Assembly (NCBI RefSeq): GCF_002795245.1
Contig: NZ_PGVG01000007.1
Location: 124,001 to 188,000 of the forward strand
Direction: 5' to 3'
Origin: Bradyrhizobium forestalis
GTDB lineage: Bacteria > Pseudomonadota > Alphaproteobacteria > Rhizobiales > Xanthobacteraceae
DNA length: 64,000 nt
Shown here: piece after piece, positions 44,291 to 52,568 of the stretch
Layout: the number at the start of each line of letters is the position of its first letter
How positions within the stretch are numbered: the stretch's first letter is position 1
Position numbers and translations under genes: made by a program
The notes under the pieces: model-generated
Seen by the model: only the letters and a program-made list of their open reading frames with translations
What the model was told of the DNA's origin: nothing
The model's database searches: none

Positions 44291-44737
44291 CTACTTCAGC
44301 GAAATCGTTATCGCGCTGAGATTGGCGGCCATCTCCAGCCCGGCCTTCGGCCCTTGCAGCACCATCACGACGCCATTGTCGTTTCGCAGGTGGACGCCGC
44401 CGATACCTCCGACCAGGGCGGCGCCACCGCCTACGGAGCTGTAAGTGCCGGCGAAATCGCTGATATCCCTGATGCCGGAGGCCCAGCCTTCCAGGCGGCC
44501 GGCAGTCGCGCCGGCCGTGATCCCGAGGCTCATTCCTGTGACGCGAAAGGGGTAGTTGCGACCGCGATAGGTCAGCACCCCGTTGCCGGCACCTCCGCCG
44601 ACGAGCAGGCCTGCCTTCACGATCTTGACCCGCACGTGCCCGGCGGCTTGTGCGAAGGACGGAGTAGCCGGAATCGTGAAAGCGAGGAATGTAATCGCCG
44701 CAAGGCGAACGAACCTCGTGCGGAAGCTCGCGCTCAT
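44291..44737 (-). CDS. Secreted SYLF/DUF1134-like protein, copy 1
   Basis: About 148 residues. Start at 44737 (MSASFRTRFVRLAAITFLAF) with a signal peptide ending FAQA. The mature part has KAGLLVGGGAGNGVLTYRGR, YPFRVTGMSLGITAGATAGR, a Gly-rich GTYSSVGGGAALVGGIGGVH, and VVMVLQGPKAGLEMAANLSA. A clear paralogue is at 52569. The glycine-spaced pattern recalls SYLF (Ysc84-like) and DUF1134 proteins, some of which bind lipids; the assignment is tentative. It starts one base after the DUF2950 stop, so it belongs to the DUF3300 operon. Confidence 0.6.
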   Translation of the reverse strand: MSASFRTRFVRLAAITFLAFTIPATPSFAQAAGHVRVKIVKAGLLVGGGAGNGVLTYRGRNYPFRVTGMSLGITAGATAGRLEGWASGIRDISDFAGTYSSVGGGAALVGGIGGVHLRNDNGVVMVLQGPKAGLEMAANLSAITISLK

Positions 44738-44738
44738 A

Positions 44739-45653
44739 TCATGGCTTTTGCGCATCGATTTTCTTCCAGGTCTGGTCCGGGTCGAACAATGTCGTGCGCT
44801 GGGCGATGAACTCGGTCCGTCGCCCCAGGTCTTTCTGATAGACAACGCCAGCGTGATTGACGAGGAAGGTCATCACACCGGAATTGCCGTATTCGGCGGG
44901 CCAAGCGATCAGCGCGAAGCCGCCGATCATCTTGCCCTTGACGACGTAGTTCAGCGCGCCGCCCGGGGCATCCGGCCCCTGCCCCTTCAGGATGCGAAAG
45001 TAGTAGCCGTGATAGGGCGTCATTGCCTCGCCGGCTTTGTAGCCCTCACGCGAGGCTTGCGCGGCCACGGCTCCGAGCGGACTGGGATCGCTGTCGTCGC
45101 GCCAGAACAATCCATCCTTCTTGCCGGGGGAGGAGACGATGCGCTGTGCGTAGACGCCGGCGCCCTCGCCGCGGTCCTTGTCCGCATATTCGTTCTGCGC
45201 GTCGACGAAAGCGAGCGCGGTCTGGATCGCGTCGAGCTCGTTGCGCCCGATGCGACGGCGAAGCACTTCGATGCGTCCTTCGTCGGTGTCGAATTCCCAA
45301 CCCGCCTTGGTATTGATCAGCGGAATCGGGAACGGGAAATCGTCGGGCCCCAGGATGAGGGTCGCGCTCTTGTTGCCCTCCGCCTTGATGCCGTGCTTGG
45401 CGTCATACATCGAGGTGAAGCGCTGGCGGATATCGTCGTCGGCGATCTCGTCACCGGAGGAGACGATGTCCTCGGCCGCGCCGCCGAGCACTTTCAGGAT
45501 GTCGCGAGGTCCGCTCTTGACCGCCGCGGCCAGCGCTGCGGCCGCGTCCTCCGGCGTTTTGTAGGATTGCTGTGCCTCGGCCGCAGAGCCAAGCAGCGCC
45601 AGCACCATCATGCCCGGCAACACCGTGCGGCGAAACAACGTCAGACCGATCAT
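44739..45653 (-). CDS. DUF2950 secreted protein
   Basis: A 304-residue DUF2950 family protein with a signal peptide (MMVLALLGSAAEAQQ). Characteristic blocks include KTPEDAAAALAAAVKSGPRD, GWEFDTDEGRIEVLRRRIGR, AMTPYHGYYFRILKGQGPDA and GGFALIAWPAEYGNSGVMTF. The family is usually encoded next to DUF3300, as here (4-base overlap). The role is probably in the cell envelope, but it is not established. Confidence 0.88.
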   Translation of the reverse strand: MIGLTLFRRTVLPGMMVLALLGSAAEAQQSYKTPEDAAAALAAAVKSGPRDILKVLGGAAEDIVSSGDEIADDDIRQRFTSMYDAKHGIKAEGNKSATLILGPDDFPFPIPLINTKAGWEFDTDEGRIEVLRRRIGRNELDAIQTALAFVDAQNEYADKDRGEGAGVYAQRIVSSPGKKDGLFWRDDSDPSPLGAVAAQASREGYKAGEAMTPYHGYYFRILKGQGPDAPGGALNYVVKGKMIGGFALIAWPAEYGNSGVMTFLVNHAGVVYQKDLGRRTEFIAQRTTLFDPDQTWKKIDAQKP

Positions 45654-47263
45654 GGCATCACCTCCGCGGGGAGCTTCGCGCCGCCGGCGAGCCAGTCGCG
45701 GTAGGTGCGGAATGTCAGCCCAAGCTTTTCATAGTAGACGCGCAGATAACCATCGTTGCCGCGGGCCACAGCGTCGGGCATCACCTGCTCGACCTCCTGA
45801 GCCATCACGCCGACATAGGCCTTGTCGCCGCCGATATAGCTGAAGCGATAATAGCCGAGGCCGTTGGCGAGGTGGCCGAGCAGGACGATGTCGTGCTTCA
45901 GCGCGATGTCGGAGCGCCGGCCACCGCCACCACCTCCGCGGAAACCGCCGCCGCCACCGCCACGCATTGCCATTCCGCCTCCGCCACCTCGGCCGGCCAT
46001 GCTCGGACCGCCGCCGCCACGCGGCATGCTCGCCATGCTGGACCGCCCGCGCGCTGATGCCGCGGCCGCCGATCGACCGGACGACACGTTCATCGCGCCA
46101 CCGCGATTGCCGCCACCGCCGCGGCTCGCTGCACCGCCGCCGCGGCTCGCGGCTTTCGCGCGATCGCCGCCGCCCTTGGCGCGATCCGCGGCACCAGCAC
46201 GGTCGCCGCCGCCAGGCCGATCGCCGCGATCGCCTGCGCGATCTCCTGCCCGGTCGCCAGCACGGTCACCCGGTCCGCCACGATCACCAGCGCGGTCGCC
46301 TGCGCGATCTCCCGCACCCTGATCGGGACGCAACACCTGCTGTCCGTCACGTCCGCGGAAATCCATCCTGTCCGATGCGCCGGCCTTCAGATTGTTGTTG
46401 CCGAAGCGCTGCTGAACATTGGTGTTGTTGTAGCGCACGCCCTGACGGTGCGCCGGATTGTGCTGCCAGCCGGTGTTGATGTTGGCGGTGCGGTGGTTGA
46501 CGTAGACGTTGCGATTACCCCAGTTGCAGCCGCCGCCCCAGTAATTGCCCCAGCGTCCGATCGCCCAGGCGGTGCCGAAGGCGATGCCGGCGGCCACCAC
46601 GCCGGCGCCGATATAGGACGGATAACCGAAATAGTATGGCGGATAGGCCTCATAGGGCCACGCGCCGTAAACCGTCGCCGGATCGTAATAAGGCACGTAG
46701 ATCGCCTGCGGATCGGCCTGCTCGATCACCACCACCTGCTTGCTTTCCTGGGTCTGGATGCTGACCCTCTGCTGCTTGGTCGTGACCAGCTTCTTGTTGT
46801 CATAGGCCTTGGTGCGCAGCCGCTGGATCGCGTCCATCACGTCGGGCTGCTGCGCGAGGAACGCATCTCCGAGACTCTTGGTCCAGTCGAGCTTGTCGCT
46901 CATCATCGTCAGGACATCCGCGGTGCTCGCGAGCGCCTTGACGCTGTCGTCCCACGACTGCTTCTCGACTTCGGTCCTGAGCGCATCTCCCCTCAGGCTC
47001 TTGCGCTCCTTCAGCCAGCGATCGGCCTGCACCACCTCCAGCGGATACGTCGAGGCCGCCAGCACGTTCGCAAGGAGTGTGTCGGGATAAAGAGCGATCG
47101 GCGCGACCAGGGCTTCGAGCTGCTCGGGCTTCAGCAATTCGGCAGCCGGCGCCGGTTGCGTCTGGGGAGCAGGCGCGGCCGGCAGGGTCGTCTGAGCACA
47201 GACTCCCCCCGGCACGGCCAGCAACAGCGCAAGCGCGATCAACGTCTTGCCGCAGCGGATCAT
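45650..47263 (-). CDS. DUF3300 protein with S74-like C-terminal domain
   Basis: About 537 residues. Start at 47263 is preceded by GGAGG; in-frame ATG at 47275 is an alternative. A signal peptide leads into the DUF3300 domain (LKPEQLEALVAPIALYPDTL, NVLAASTYPLEVVQADRWLK, SWDDSVKALASTADVLTMMS). Then come a transmembrane-like or Tyr/Gly-rich segment and a low-complexity block of GDRA repeats (DNA about 46180-46330). A Gly/Arg-rich tract follows. The C-terminal domain has DIALKHDIVLLGHLANGLGY, YVGVMAQEVEQVMPDAVARG and GYLRVYYEKLGLTF, the pattern of peptidase S74 / endosialidase chaperones. FixK-type box at 47318. Confidence 0.85.
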   Translation of the reverse strand: MIRCGKTLIALALLLAVPGGVCAQTTLPAAPAPQTQPAPAAELLKPEQLEALVAPIALYPDTLLANVLAASTYPLEVVQADRWLKERKSLRGDALRTEVEKQSWDDSVKALASTADVLTMMSDKLDWTKSLGDAFLAQQPDVMDAIQRLRTKAYDNKKLVTTKQQRVSIQTQESKQVVVIEQADPQAIYVPYYDPATVYGAWPYEAYPPYYFGYPSYIGAGVVAAGIAFGTAWAIGRWGNYWGGGCNWGNRNVYVNHRTANINTGWQHNPAHRQGVRYNNTNVQQRFGNNNLKAGASDRMDFRGRDGQQVLRPDQGAGDRAGDRAGDRGGPGDRAGDRAGDRAGDRGDRPGGGDRAGAADRAKGGGDRAKAASRGGGAASRGGGGNRGGAMNVSSGRSAAAASARGRSSMASMPRGGGGPSMAGRGGGGGMAMRGGGGGGFRGGGGGGRRSDIALKHDIVLLGHLANGLGYYRFSYIGGDKAYVGVMAQEVEQVMPDAVARGNDGYLRVYYEKLGLTFRTYRDWLAGGAKLPAEVMP

Positions 47264-47317
47264 CGCGTCCTCCATCACAGTCATTCTAAGAACATGAGAC
47301 CGCGAAAGACGCATTCA

Positions 47318-47331
47318 TTGACAAAGATCAA
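47318..47331. promoter_or_regulatory. FNR/FixK-type box before DUF3300 operon
   Basis: TTGACAAAGATCAA matches TTGA-N6-TCAA. Its centre lies about 61 bases before the DUF3300 start, a position that fits class II activation (start of transcription about 41 bases downstream) with a leader of about 20 bases. Confidence 0.7.
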
Positions 47332-47379
47332 GGAAACGGCCGCGGGCCCGACGCCTGCCTGCCGCGGCGCAAGAACCTA

Positions 47380-47478
47380 AAGCGCGATGAGATTAGGATG
47401 AATCGTCATCGCGCTTTGGGTTATTGTCTGAGCATGATCTTTTCGGAAAACCGCTGCACACTTTTCCGGATCATGCTC
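47380..47478. repeat. Two palindromic repeats at kinase 3' end
   Basis: AAGCGCGATGA (47380-47390) / TCATCGCGCTT (47406-47416) forms one hairpin, and GAGCATGATC (47430-47439) / GATCATGCTC (47469-47478) a second. The latter also has inner TTTTCGGAAAA-type arms. Such GAGCATGATC elements are frequent between genes of Bradyrhizobium and relatives. The last base overlaps the kinase stop codon. It could act as a terminator for both flanking genes. Confidence 0.65.
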
Positions 47479-49358
47479 TAGTGCACGATCGGAAGCCGGA
47501 TCGTGAACAGGGCTCCCCCGAAGGGCTGGTTCTCGGCGGAAATCGTCCCGCCATGCGCTTCGACGATGCTCCGGACGATCGTCAATCCCATGCCCATGCC
47601 CAGCGGCTTGGTTGTGAAGAATGGCTCGAAGATGCTCTTGAGATCGTCGACGGCAATACCGACTCCGGTGTCACTGATCCTGATCTCGGCAAGATGGCCC
47701 GCACGGCTGGTCATCACGCTCACCTCGCGCTTTCCGGACTCCGCTTCAGAGATCGCATCGAGCGCATTGAGGATCAGATTGAGGATGACCTGCTGAAGCT
47801 GGATGGGATCACCCTTGACGCACAGAACATTAGCGGGAGGAGCATAGAAGCTCAGGGCGACATCGCGTCCAGCAGCCACGTCGGCGACAAAACCCATCAC
47901 CTCGCTCACCGTCTCGTTCAGATCGATGCTCCGGACTTCGAACGGCGTCCTCTTCAGCACACTGCGCAGGCGGCGGATCACCTCGCTGGCTCGCTGGTCG
48001 TCGCGCCTGATATCGGCGAGAATTTCGCGGAGCTCCTGGAGGTCCGGCGAGGTGCCCTTCAACATCAGTTCCGCCGTCTCGGCGTTGGTGAGGATAGCGC
48101 CGAGCGGCTGGTTCAGCTCATGCGCGATCGACGTCGTCAGCTCGCCGACAGCTGCGTAGCGGTTGACATGCGCAAGCTCTGACAGCCGCTGCCGCGACTC
48201 GACCTCGGCCATGCGCCGCCGCCGGCGCTCATGAAGCAAACCGCTGATGAGACTCGCCTGGATCAGGATCACCGCGGCAATCGATGCCATCTGCCAGCGG
48301 TATCTCTCCCAGATGCCCGGCTCGCGAAACAGGATCTCGCTGCCCTGCGGCAGGTTGCTCTCCTCGATTCCCCAGCGCTGCAGTTCGCGCCAATCGTATT
48401 TCGGGGTGGCGTATTCAATCGGCTCGACTTTGACATTGGCAGGCTTCTCGCCGCCGAGAATGCGGAGCGCCGCATCGACGGTCTTCTGGGCCAGTTCGGG
48501 AATCGAATGCATGGGACCGCCGACGATATCGCGTCCGAAAAATGCTTCCTCAAAGCAGAAGATCGGCGCATTCGCGACGGCATGGAGGCGATGGAGCGCG
48601 ACATTGCCGTCGTGAACGACGCCAGCCGCGTCGACCGACATCAGGCCCCAGAACAGGACCGTATGCTCCGGGAGTCTCGATACCTGCTTCAGGATATCCT
48701 CGAAAGGCAGGTCTCCGTACCAGATGAACGACACCCGGCCTTCGAGCGGCCTGGCATCCTTCTTGACCTCCTCCAGCCAGAATTTCTCCAGCGCCGATGC
48801 GCCGATGACGAGGGCAATCGCTCGAGTATCCGGCAGAACCTGCAGGACGTTGCGGAACGCCACGATGAAATCGTTACGGACCGGAACAACGGTATCGTTG
48901 TCAGTGAGACCCGCTCTGTCGATCAGCCGCTCCTCGACCGTCGTCAGCACCATCGGCGCCTTCGGAAACAGCTCGCGGCGATGCCTTTGAATGAAGCCCG
49001 CCGCCGGCCCTCCGACACTCATCACGATGTCCGGCGGGCGGCCCTGATAGAGTGAGCGCAGATATTCGACGAACGGCCCTTCGGGGCCCGGCGCGGTGAA
49101 CCGCGCGGTCAGCAGCGTGTGTTCATGAATATCGAGTGGCCATGGGGATCGCTGCTCGAGATTGGCCTTGATGCTGCGGGCATACTCGCTCCAGGGCAGG
49201 AAGTCGCGACCGAAGGAATGCAGCAGGAGAACTCGCTTCGGCTCGGCGCCAATGGCCAACGTTGCCGGAAATGTCGCAACGGACAGCAAGCAACAAAAAG
49301 CCAGGCACAATCCCCACGAGCGCCATCCCCGCGCAATCATGACGACATGCCCGATCAT
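47478..49358 (-). CDS. Hybrid-sensor histidine kinase with ABC-type sensor domain
   Basis: About 626 residues. Start at 49358 follows GGAG; a GTG at 49370 is an alternative. A signal/TM region (about 1-40) precedes a periplasmic ABC substrate-binding-like sensor of the PF04392 type (KRVLLLHSFGRDFLPWSEYA, PDIVMSVGGPAAGFIQRHRR). A second membrane helix (ASIAAVILIQASLISGLLHE) is near 355-375. The kinase core follows, with the H-box SIAHELNQPLGAIL, N-box QVILNLILNALDAI and G-boxes DTGVGIAVDD and GMGMGLTI. No response regulator is adjacent; those at 53226 and 53789 are candidates. Last gene of the DUF3302-HlyD unit. Confidence 0.88.
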   Translation of the reverse strand: MIGHVVMIARGWRSWGLCLAFCCLLSVATFPATLAIGAEPKRVLLLHSFGRDFLPWSEYARSIKANLEQRSPWPLDIHEHTLLTARFTAPGPEGPFVEYLRSLYQGRPPDIVMSVGGPAAGFIQRHRRELFPKAPMVLTTVEERLIDRAGLTDNDTVVPVRNDFIVAFRNVLQVLPDTRAIALVIGASALEKFWLEEVKKDARPLEGRVSFIWYGDLPFEDILKQVSRLPEHTVLFWGLMSVDAAGVVHDGNVALHRLHAVANAPIFCFEEAFFGRDIVGGPMHSIPELAQKTVDAALRILGGEKPANVKVEPIEYATPKYDWRELQRWGIEESNLPQGSEILFREPGIWERYRWQMASIAAVILIQASLISGLLHERRRRRMAEVESRQRLSELAHVNRYAAVGELTTSIAHELNQPLGAILTNAETAELMLKGTSPDLQELREILADIRRDDQRASEVIRRLRSVLKRTPFEVRSIDLNETVSEVMGFVADVAAGRDVALSFYAPPANVLCVKGDPIQLQQVILNLILNALDAISEAESGKREVSVMTSRAGHLAEIRISDTGVGIAVDDLKSIFEPFFTTKPLGMGMGLTIVRSIVEAHGGTISAENQPFGGALFTIRLPIVH

Positions 49359-49412
49359 CCTGTCTCCCACATCGGGCTGGCGCGATGCAAACGAGCAACG
49401 CGCCAGATCTTG

Positions 49413-50645
49413 TCAATGTCCGCTCAGTACCAGCGTCTTGATCGGCAGCAGCAAGGCCTGGATGCGCAGCAACAGCGCGTGCACGAGGCCGACGCCGTCA
49501 ACGACATGCAGCGCGATCGCGCGGCCGGTCGAGGTGCCCTTGGCGTTGATCTCCTCGTGATTGCTTGTGTAGGCATTGACGATGCACGCGCTGCCGGGCG
49601 TCACGCCATCGAGCCCGCCTTTGTAGAGCGGCTCCAGAAACGCGAGGATCGTGCCCGGCTTGACGGCATTCTGCGCCTCGAGCAGTTGCTGGCCGGCCTG
49701 GAACTGTCCGGCGGCGATGTAGTCCTGAACGGTCGTGACCACCATCGGGATGATGACCCATGGCTTGGAGATGCAGGTCGCTTCCGCGACCATGCCTTCC
49801 TTCATCACCTGGGCCTCGATCTGGCCGAAGCCGGCTTGCAGAACCTTCCGCCCCGCACCTTCCGGGATCAGCACGCCGGCAGGACGCATCAGCTGATTGA
49901 CGACGTCCCCTGGCCGGACCAGAAACTGCTCGACGCGTCCGTCCACGCCGGCGCGGACGACGGTCTTGTCGAGATCGACCTGGGCTTGGTCCAGCGCCGC
50001 CACGGCACTCGCTTTCTGCGCGGGCAGCAGCGTCGAGACTTGCAAGGTGGCCGATTCCTTGGCGGCCGCTGCGGCATCGATACCCGACTGCCGCTGACTG
50101 ACCAGGACCTGGAGCTTTTCAATATCGCGTTGCGGAACGATACCGGGATTGCGGCGCTGCAGATCGGATTTGGTGTCCAACTCATCCTTGGCCTGCTGGT
50201 AATTCGCCTTGGCTTCCTCGGTCTGCGCCTCGGCCTTGACCACGTCGGCCTTGGCCGCCTCCATGGCAGCCTCCACCTCGGCAATCTTGCGCCTGGCAGT
50301 TTCGACCGCGGCCTGCTGTCTGGAGCTGTCCAACGTGAACAGCACCTCGCCCTTCCTGACCGCCTGGCTCAAGCCGACCTTGACCTCCGCAACCCGCCCC
50401 GAGCCCTCGGGCAGGACCGGCACCGTCCGGTAATAGAGCATCGCCGAGTCGGTTGCCGGGTGGAAATAGAAGATCATCGTGATCAGAGAGACCGTGAGCA
50501 TCAGGCAGCCGGTGATCCCCCACCTCAGCTCGTACCATACGGAGAAGAAGGTGATCTCTTTGCCGAAGCGCTTGCCCTGGACGTAGCGGCGGCAGAGGTA
50601 ATCGGGCAGGATCGTGAGCAGGGAGCAAAACATGAGCTCAAACAT
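49413..50645 (-). CDS. HlyD/YibH-like membrane fusion protein
   Basis: About 410 residues. Start at 50645 (MFELMFCSLLTILPDYLCRR) follows GGGAG by 7 bases. One membrane helix (GCLMLTVSLITMIFYFHP) is followed by a biotinyl-lipoyl-like domain (PVLPEGSGRVAEVKVGLSQA), a long coiled coil (about 125-200, with KAEAQTEEAKANYQQAKDEL) and a beta barrel (TVVRAGVDGRVEQFLVRPGD). It resembles YibH/EmrA-type periplasmic adaptors and overlaps the DUF3302 gene. No pump permease is encoded beside it. Confidence 0.85.
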   Translation of the reverse strand: MFELMFCSLLTILPDYLCRRYVQGKRFGKEITFFSVWYELRWGITGCLMLTVSLITMIFYFHPATDSAMLYYRTVPVLPEGSGRVAEVKVGLSQAVRKGEVLFTLDSSRQQAAVETARRKIAEVEAAMEAAKADVVKAEAQTEEAKANYQQAKDELDTKSDLQRRNPGIVPQRDIEKLQVLVSQRQSGIDAAAAAKESATLQVSTLLPAQKASAVAALDQAQVDLDKTVVRAGVDGRVEQFLVRPGDVVNQLMRPAGVLIPEGAGRKVLQAGFGQIEAQVMKEGMVAEATCISKPWVIIPMVVTTVQDYIAAGQFQAGQQLLEAQNAVKPGTILAFLEPLYKGGLDGVTPGSACIVNAYTSNHEEINAKGTSTGRAIALHVVDGVGLVHALLLRIQALLLPIKTLVLSGH

Positions 50646-51069
50646 GGCTGGGCTCCCTTTCCCTGACGACATCCGGCTTGTCCGGCGGCGCGCTTGCTTG
50701 CGGTGTCGCCGGCTCCTCTCCCGGCGTCGCGTCCGCGATCTTCTCGACGGAATCGGCGATGCTGCGCAGCGGTGTGCCGAAATCGGGAATGTCGATCAGC
50801 GCGAGCAGCAAGCCCGCCACCCAGAAGATATGCATATGGGTAAAGAGCGAGATCAGGCCGAGCACGGCGACGAACTCGAACTGCAGCTTCTGCGACTTGT
50901 GCGCCATGCGCTCGGGCAAGCTGTGCAGCTTCCAGTAGAGCGTGCCGACCCAGAGCACGATTCCGACCAGGAAGATACTCATGATCACCATCAATGTGTC
51001 GGTCCCGCTGCCGGGCGCGAGAAAGAACGGCAGATGGTGCGGGGCCATCGGATGAAGCTGCTCGCTCAA
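50638..51069 (-). CDS. DUF3302 membrane protein, YibI-like
   Basis: A 143-residue protein starting with TTG (51069) after GGGAGAG. Two or three membrane segments: TLMVIMSIFLVGIVLWVGTL, LQFEFVAVLGLISLFTHMHI and IFWVAGLLLALIDIP. The tail is Pro/Glu rich. DUF3302 proteins such as YibI are commonly paired with a HlyD-like protein (YibH), as here. A FixK-type box (51149-51162) sits 80 bases upstream and probably serves this operon and the divergent gene at 51236. Confidence 0.82.
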   Translation of the reverse strand: MSEQLHPMAPHHLPFFLAPGSGTDTLMVIMSIFLVGIVLWVGTLYWKLHSLPERMAHKSQKLQFEFVAVLGLISLFTHMHIFWVAGLLLALIDIPDFGTPLRSIADSVEKIADATPGEEPATPQASAPPDKPDVVREREPSHV

Positions 51070-51148
51070 TGGTCTCTCCCGATCAGGATTCCGGCCCTAA
51101 GCAGGGGCCGAGCGCAGTGGCAGTGTGTAAAGGCCCATTGCGGGTTGC

Positions 51149-51162
51149 TTGATTTGAATCAA
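51149..51162. promoter_or_regulatory. FNR/FixK-type box, bidirectional
   Basis: TTGATTTGAATCAA is a perfect palindrome of the TTGAT-N4-ATCAA class. Its centre is about 86 bases from the leftward DUF3302 start and 80 from the rightward gene at 51236. If both are driven by it, the leaders would be about 39-45 bases. Confidence 0.8.
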
Positions 51163-51235
51163 GGGAATGCCGCCTGCCGGACCTAGCCTAACGCGGAACA
51201 CTGAATTGCAACAGCCACTTTAGGAGCCGCAAGCC

Positions 51236-51688
51236 ATGCCCGGTCTCGATGAGCTCATTCCCAGCGCCACCCAGATCCGCAAAGAGGCAGCCCTCAAGGA
51301 GGCCGAAAAGGCCGAGGAGTACGCCCGTCTTGCCGCCGCCGCGGAAGCGGAGAAGCGCGCGCTGATCGAACGGCTGGGCAAGCCGTCCGGCAAGACCGAG
51401 GAAGAGAAGATCAAGCTCGCTTCGACCATCATCCAGCGGGCCGTCCGCAACGGACTGACCGAGGTGCACGTCTATCGCTTCCCGAATACGCTTTGCACCG
51501 ACAAGGGCCGCGCGATCAATCAGCAGGAGGCGGGCTGGGAGAACACCCTGACCGGCATTCCGAAGGAAATCTTCCAGCTCTGGACCGATTATCTGAAGCC
51601 ACGCGGCTATCGCATCGCCTACCAGATCATCGATTTCCCGGGCGGCATGCCCGGCGACGTCGGCATCACGATCTCCTGGGGCGACTGA
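51236..51688 (+). CDS. Hypothetical protein, PPK2 neighbour
   Basis: A 150-residue protein that I cannot name. The N-terminal half is a charged helix, probably coiled coil (KEAALKEAEKAEEYARLAAA). The C-terminal half is a compact fold with VHVYRFPNTLCTDKGRAINQ and YLKPRGYRIAYQIIDFPGGM. Its ATG is preceded by AGGAG. It is followed by the PPK2 gene with a 36-base gap and has the FixK-type box 73 bases upstream, so it is probably part of the low-oxygen regulon. Confidence 0.8.
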   Translation: MPGLDELIPSATQIRKEAALKEAEKAEEYARLAAAAEAEKRALIERLGKPSGKTEEEKIKLASTIIQRAVRNGLTEVHVYRFPNTLCTDKGRAINQQEAGWENTLTGIPKEIFQLWTDYLKPRGYRIAYQIIDFPGGMPGDVGITISWGD

Positions 51689-51724
51689 GCCTCGCCTCGT
51701 CGCTGTCAGCCAGAAAGGGTGCGC

Positions 51725-52525
51725 ATGGCCAAGGACGGGTCTGACGGTCGAATGAAGCGAAAGGCCTATGAGAAGGAGCTGGCAAAGCTCCAGGTCGAGC
51801 TCTGCCATCTCCAAGATTATGTGAAGGCCAACAAGCTTCGGGTCATCGTCCTGTTCGAGGGCCGCGATGCCGCCGGCAAGGGCGGAACCATCAAGGCGAT
51901 CACGGAAAAGGTCAGCCCGCGCGTGTTCCGCACCGTCGCGCTGCCCGCGCCATCCGACCGCGAGAAGACGCAGCTCTTCTTCCAGCGCTACATGCAGCAA
52001 TTCCCGGCCGGTGGCGAGATCGTGATCTTCGACCGCAGCTGGTACAACCGCGCCGGCGTCGAATACGTCATGGGCTTCTGCACGCCCGCCGAGCACGAGC
52101 GGTTTCTCACGCTGTGTCCGCAAATGGAGAAATACATCATCGACGGCGGCATCATGCTGATCAAGATCTGGCTCGAGGTCGGGATGGACGAGCAGGAGCG
52201 CCGCTTCAAGGCCCGCATCGACGATCCGGTGCGGCAGTGGAAGCTGAGCCCGATGGATCTGGAATCGTTCCGGCGGTGGTATGACTATTCGCGGGCGCGC
52301 GATCTGATGCTGAAGAAGACCAACACGAGGGATGCGCCCTGGTACATCGTCCGCTCCGACGACAAACGAAAGGCGCGGCTGAACTGCATCGCCCACATTC
52401 TCGGCGCCATCCCCTACAAGCGCATCAGGAAGGACAAGGTCAAGCTGCCGCAGCGCGCCGATAAGGGACGCTACAACGACCAGACCAGCCTGAAGGGAAT
52501 GAATTTCGTCGCCGAACGATATTGA
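51725..52525 (+). CDS. ppk2: Polyphosphate kinase 2 (PPK2)
   Basis: PPK2-family enzyme of 266 residues that transfers phosphate between polyphosphate and nucleotides. Start at 51725 follows AAAGGG. Walker A is FEGRDAAGKGGTIKAITEKV, Walker B/lid region is IFDRSWYNRAGVEYVMGFC, and RWYDYSRARDLMLKKTNTRD is a family block. One PPK2 domain only. Direction (GTP/ATP synthesis or polyP synthesis) cannot be told from sequence. Regulation with a FixK-type box suggests use under oxygen limitation. Confidence 0.93.
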   Translation: MAKDGSDGRMKRKAYEKELAKLQVELCHLQDYVKANKLRVIVLFEGRDAAGKGGTIKAITEKVSPRVFRTVALPAPSDREKTQLFFQRYMQQFPAGGEIVIFDRSWYNRAGVEYVMGFCTPAEHERFLTLCPQMEKYIIDGGIMLIKIWLEVGMDEQERRFKARIDDPVRQWKLSPMDLESFRRWYDYSRARDLMLKKTNTRDAPWYIVRSDDKRKARLNCIAHILGAIPYKRIRKDKVKLPQRADKGRYNDQTSLKGMNFVAERY

Positions 52526-52568
52526 AAGACGAGCGGGCTGCGGTGGCGCAGCCCGTCGCCTGTTCGGA

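Noticed and set aside
43445..44809. A plus-strand frame of 454 codons
   Set aside because: Runs through a terminator, repeats and antisense of three small genes; no protein-like composition.
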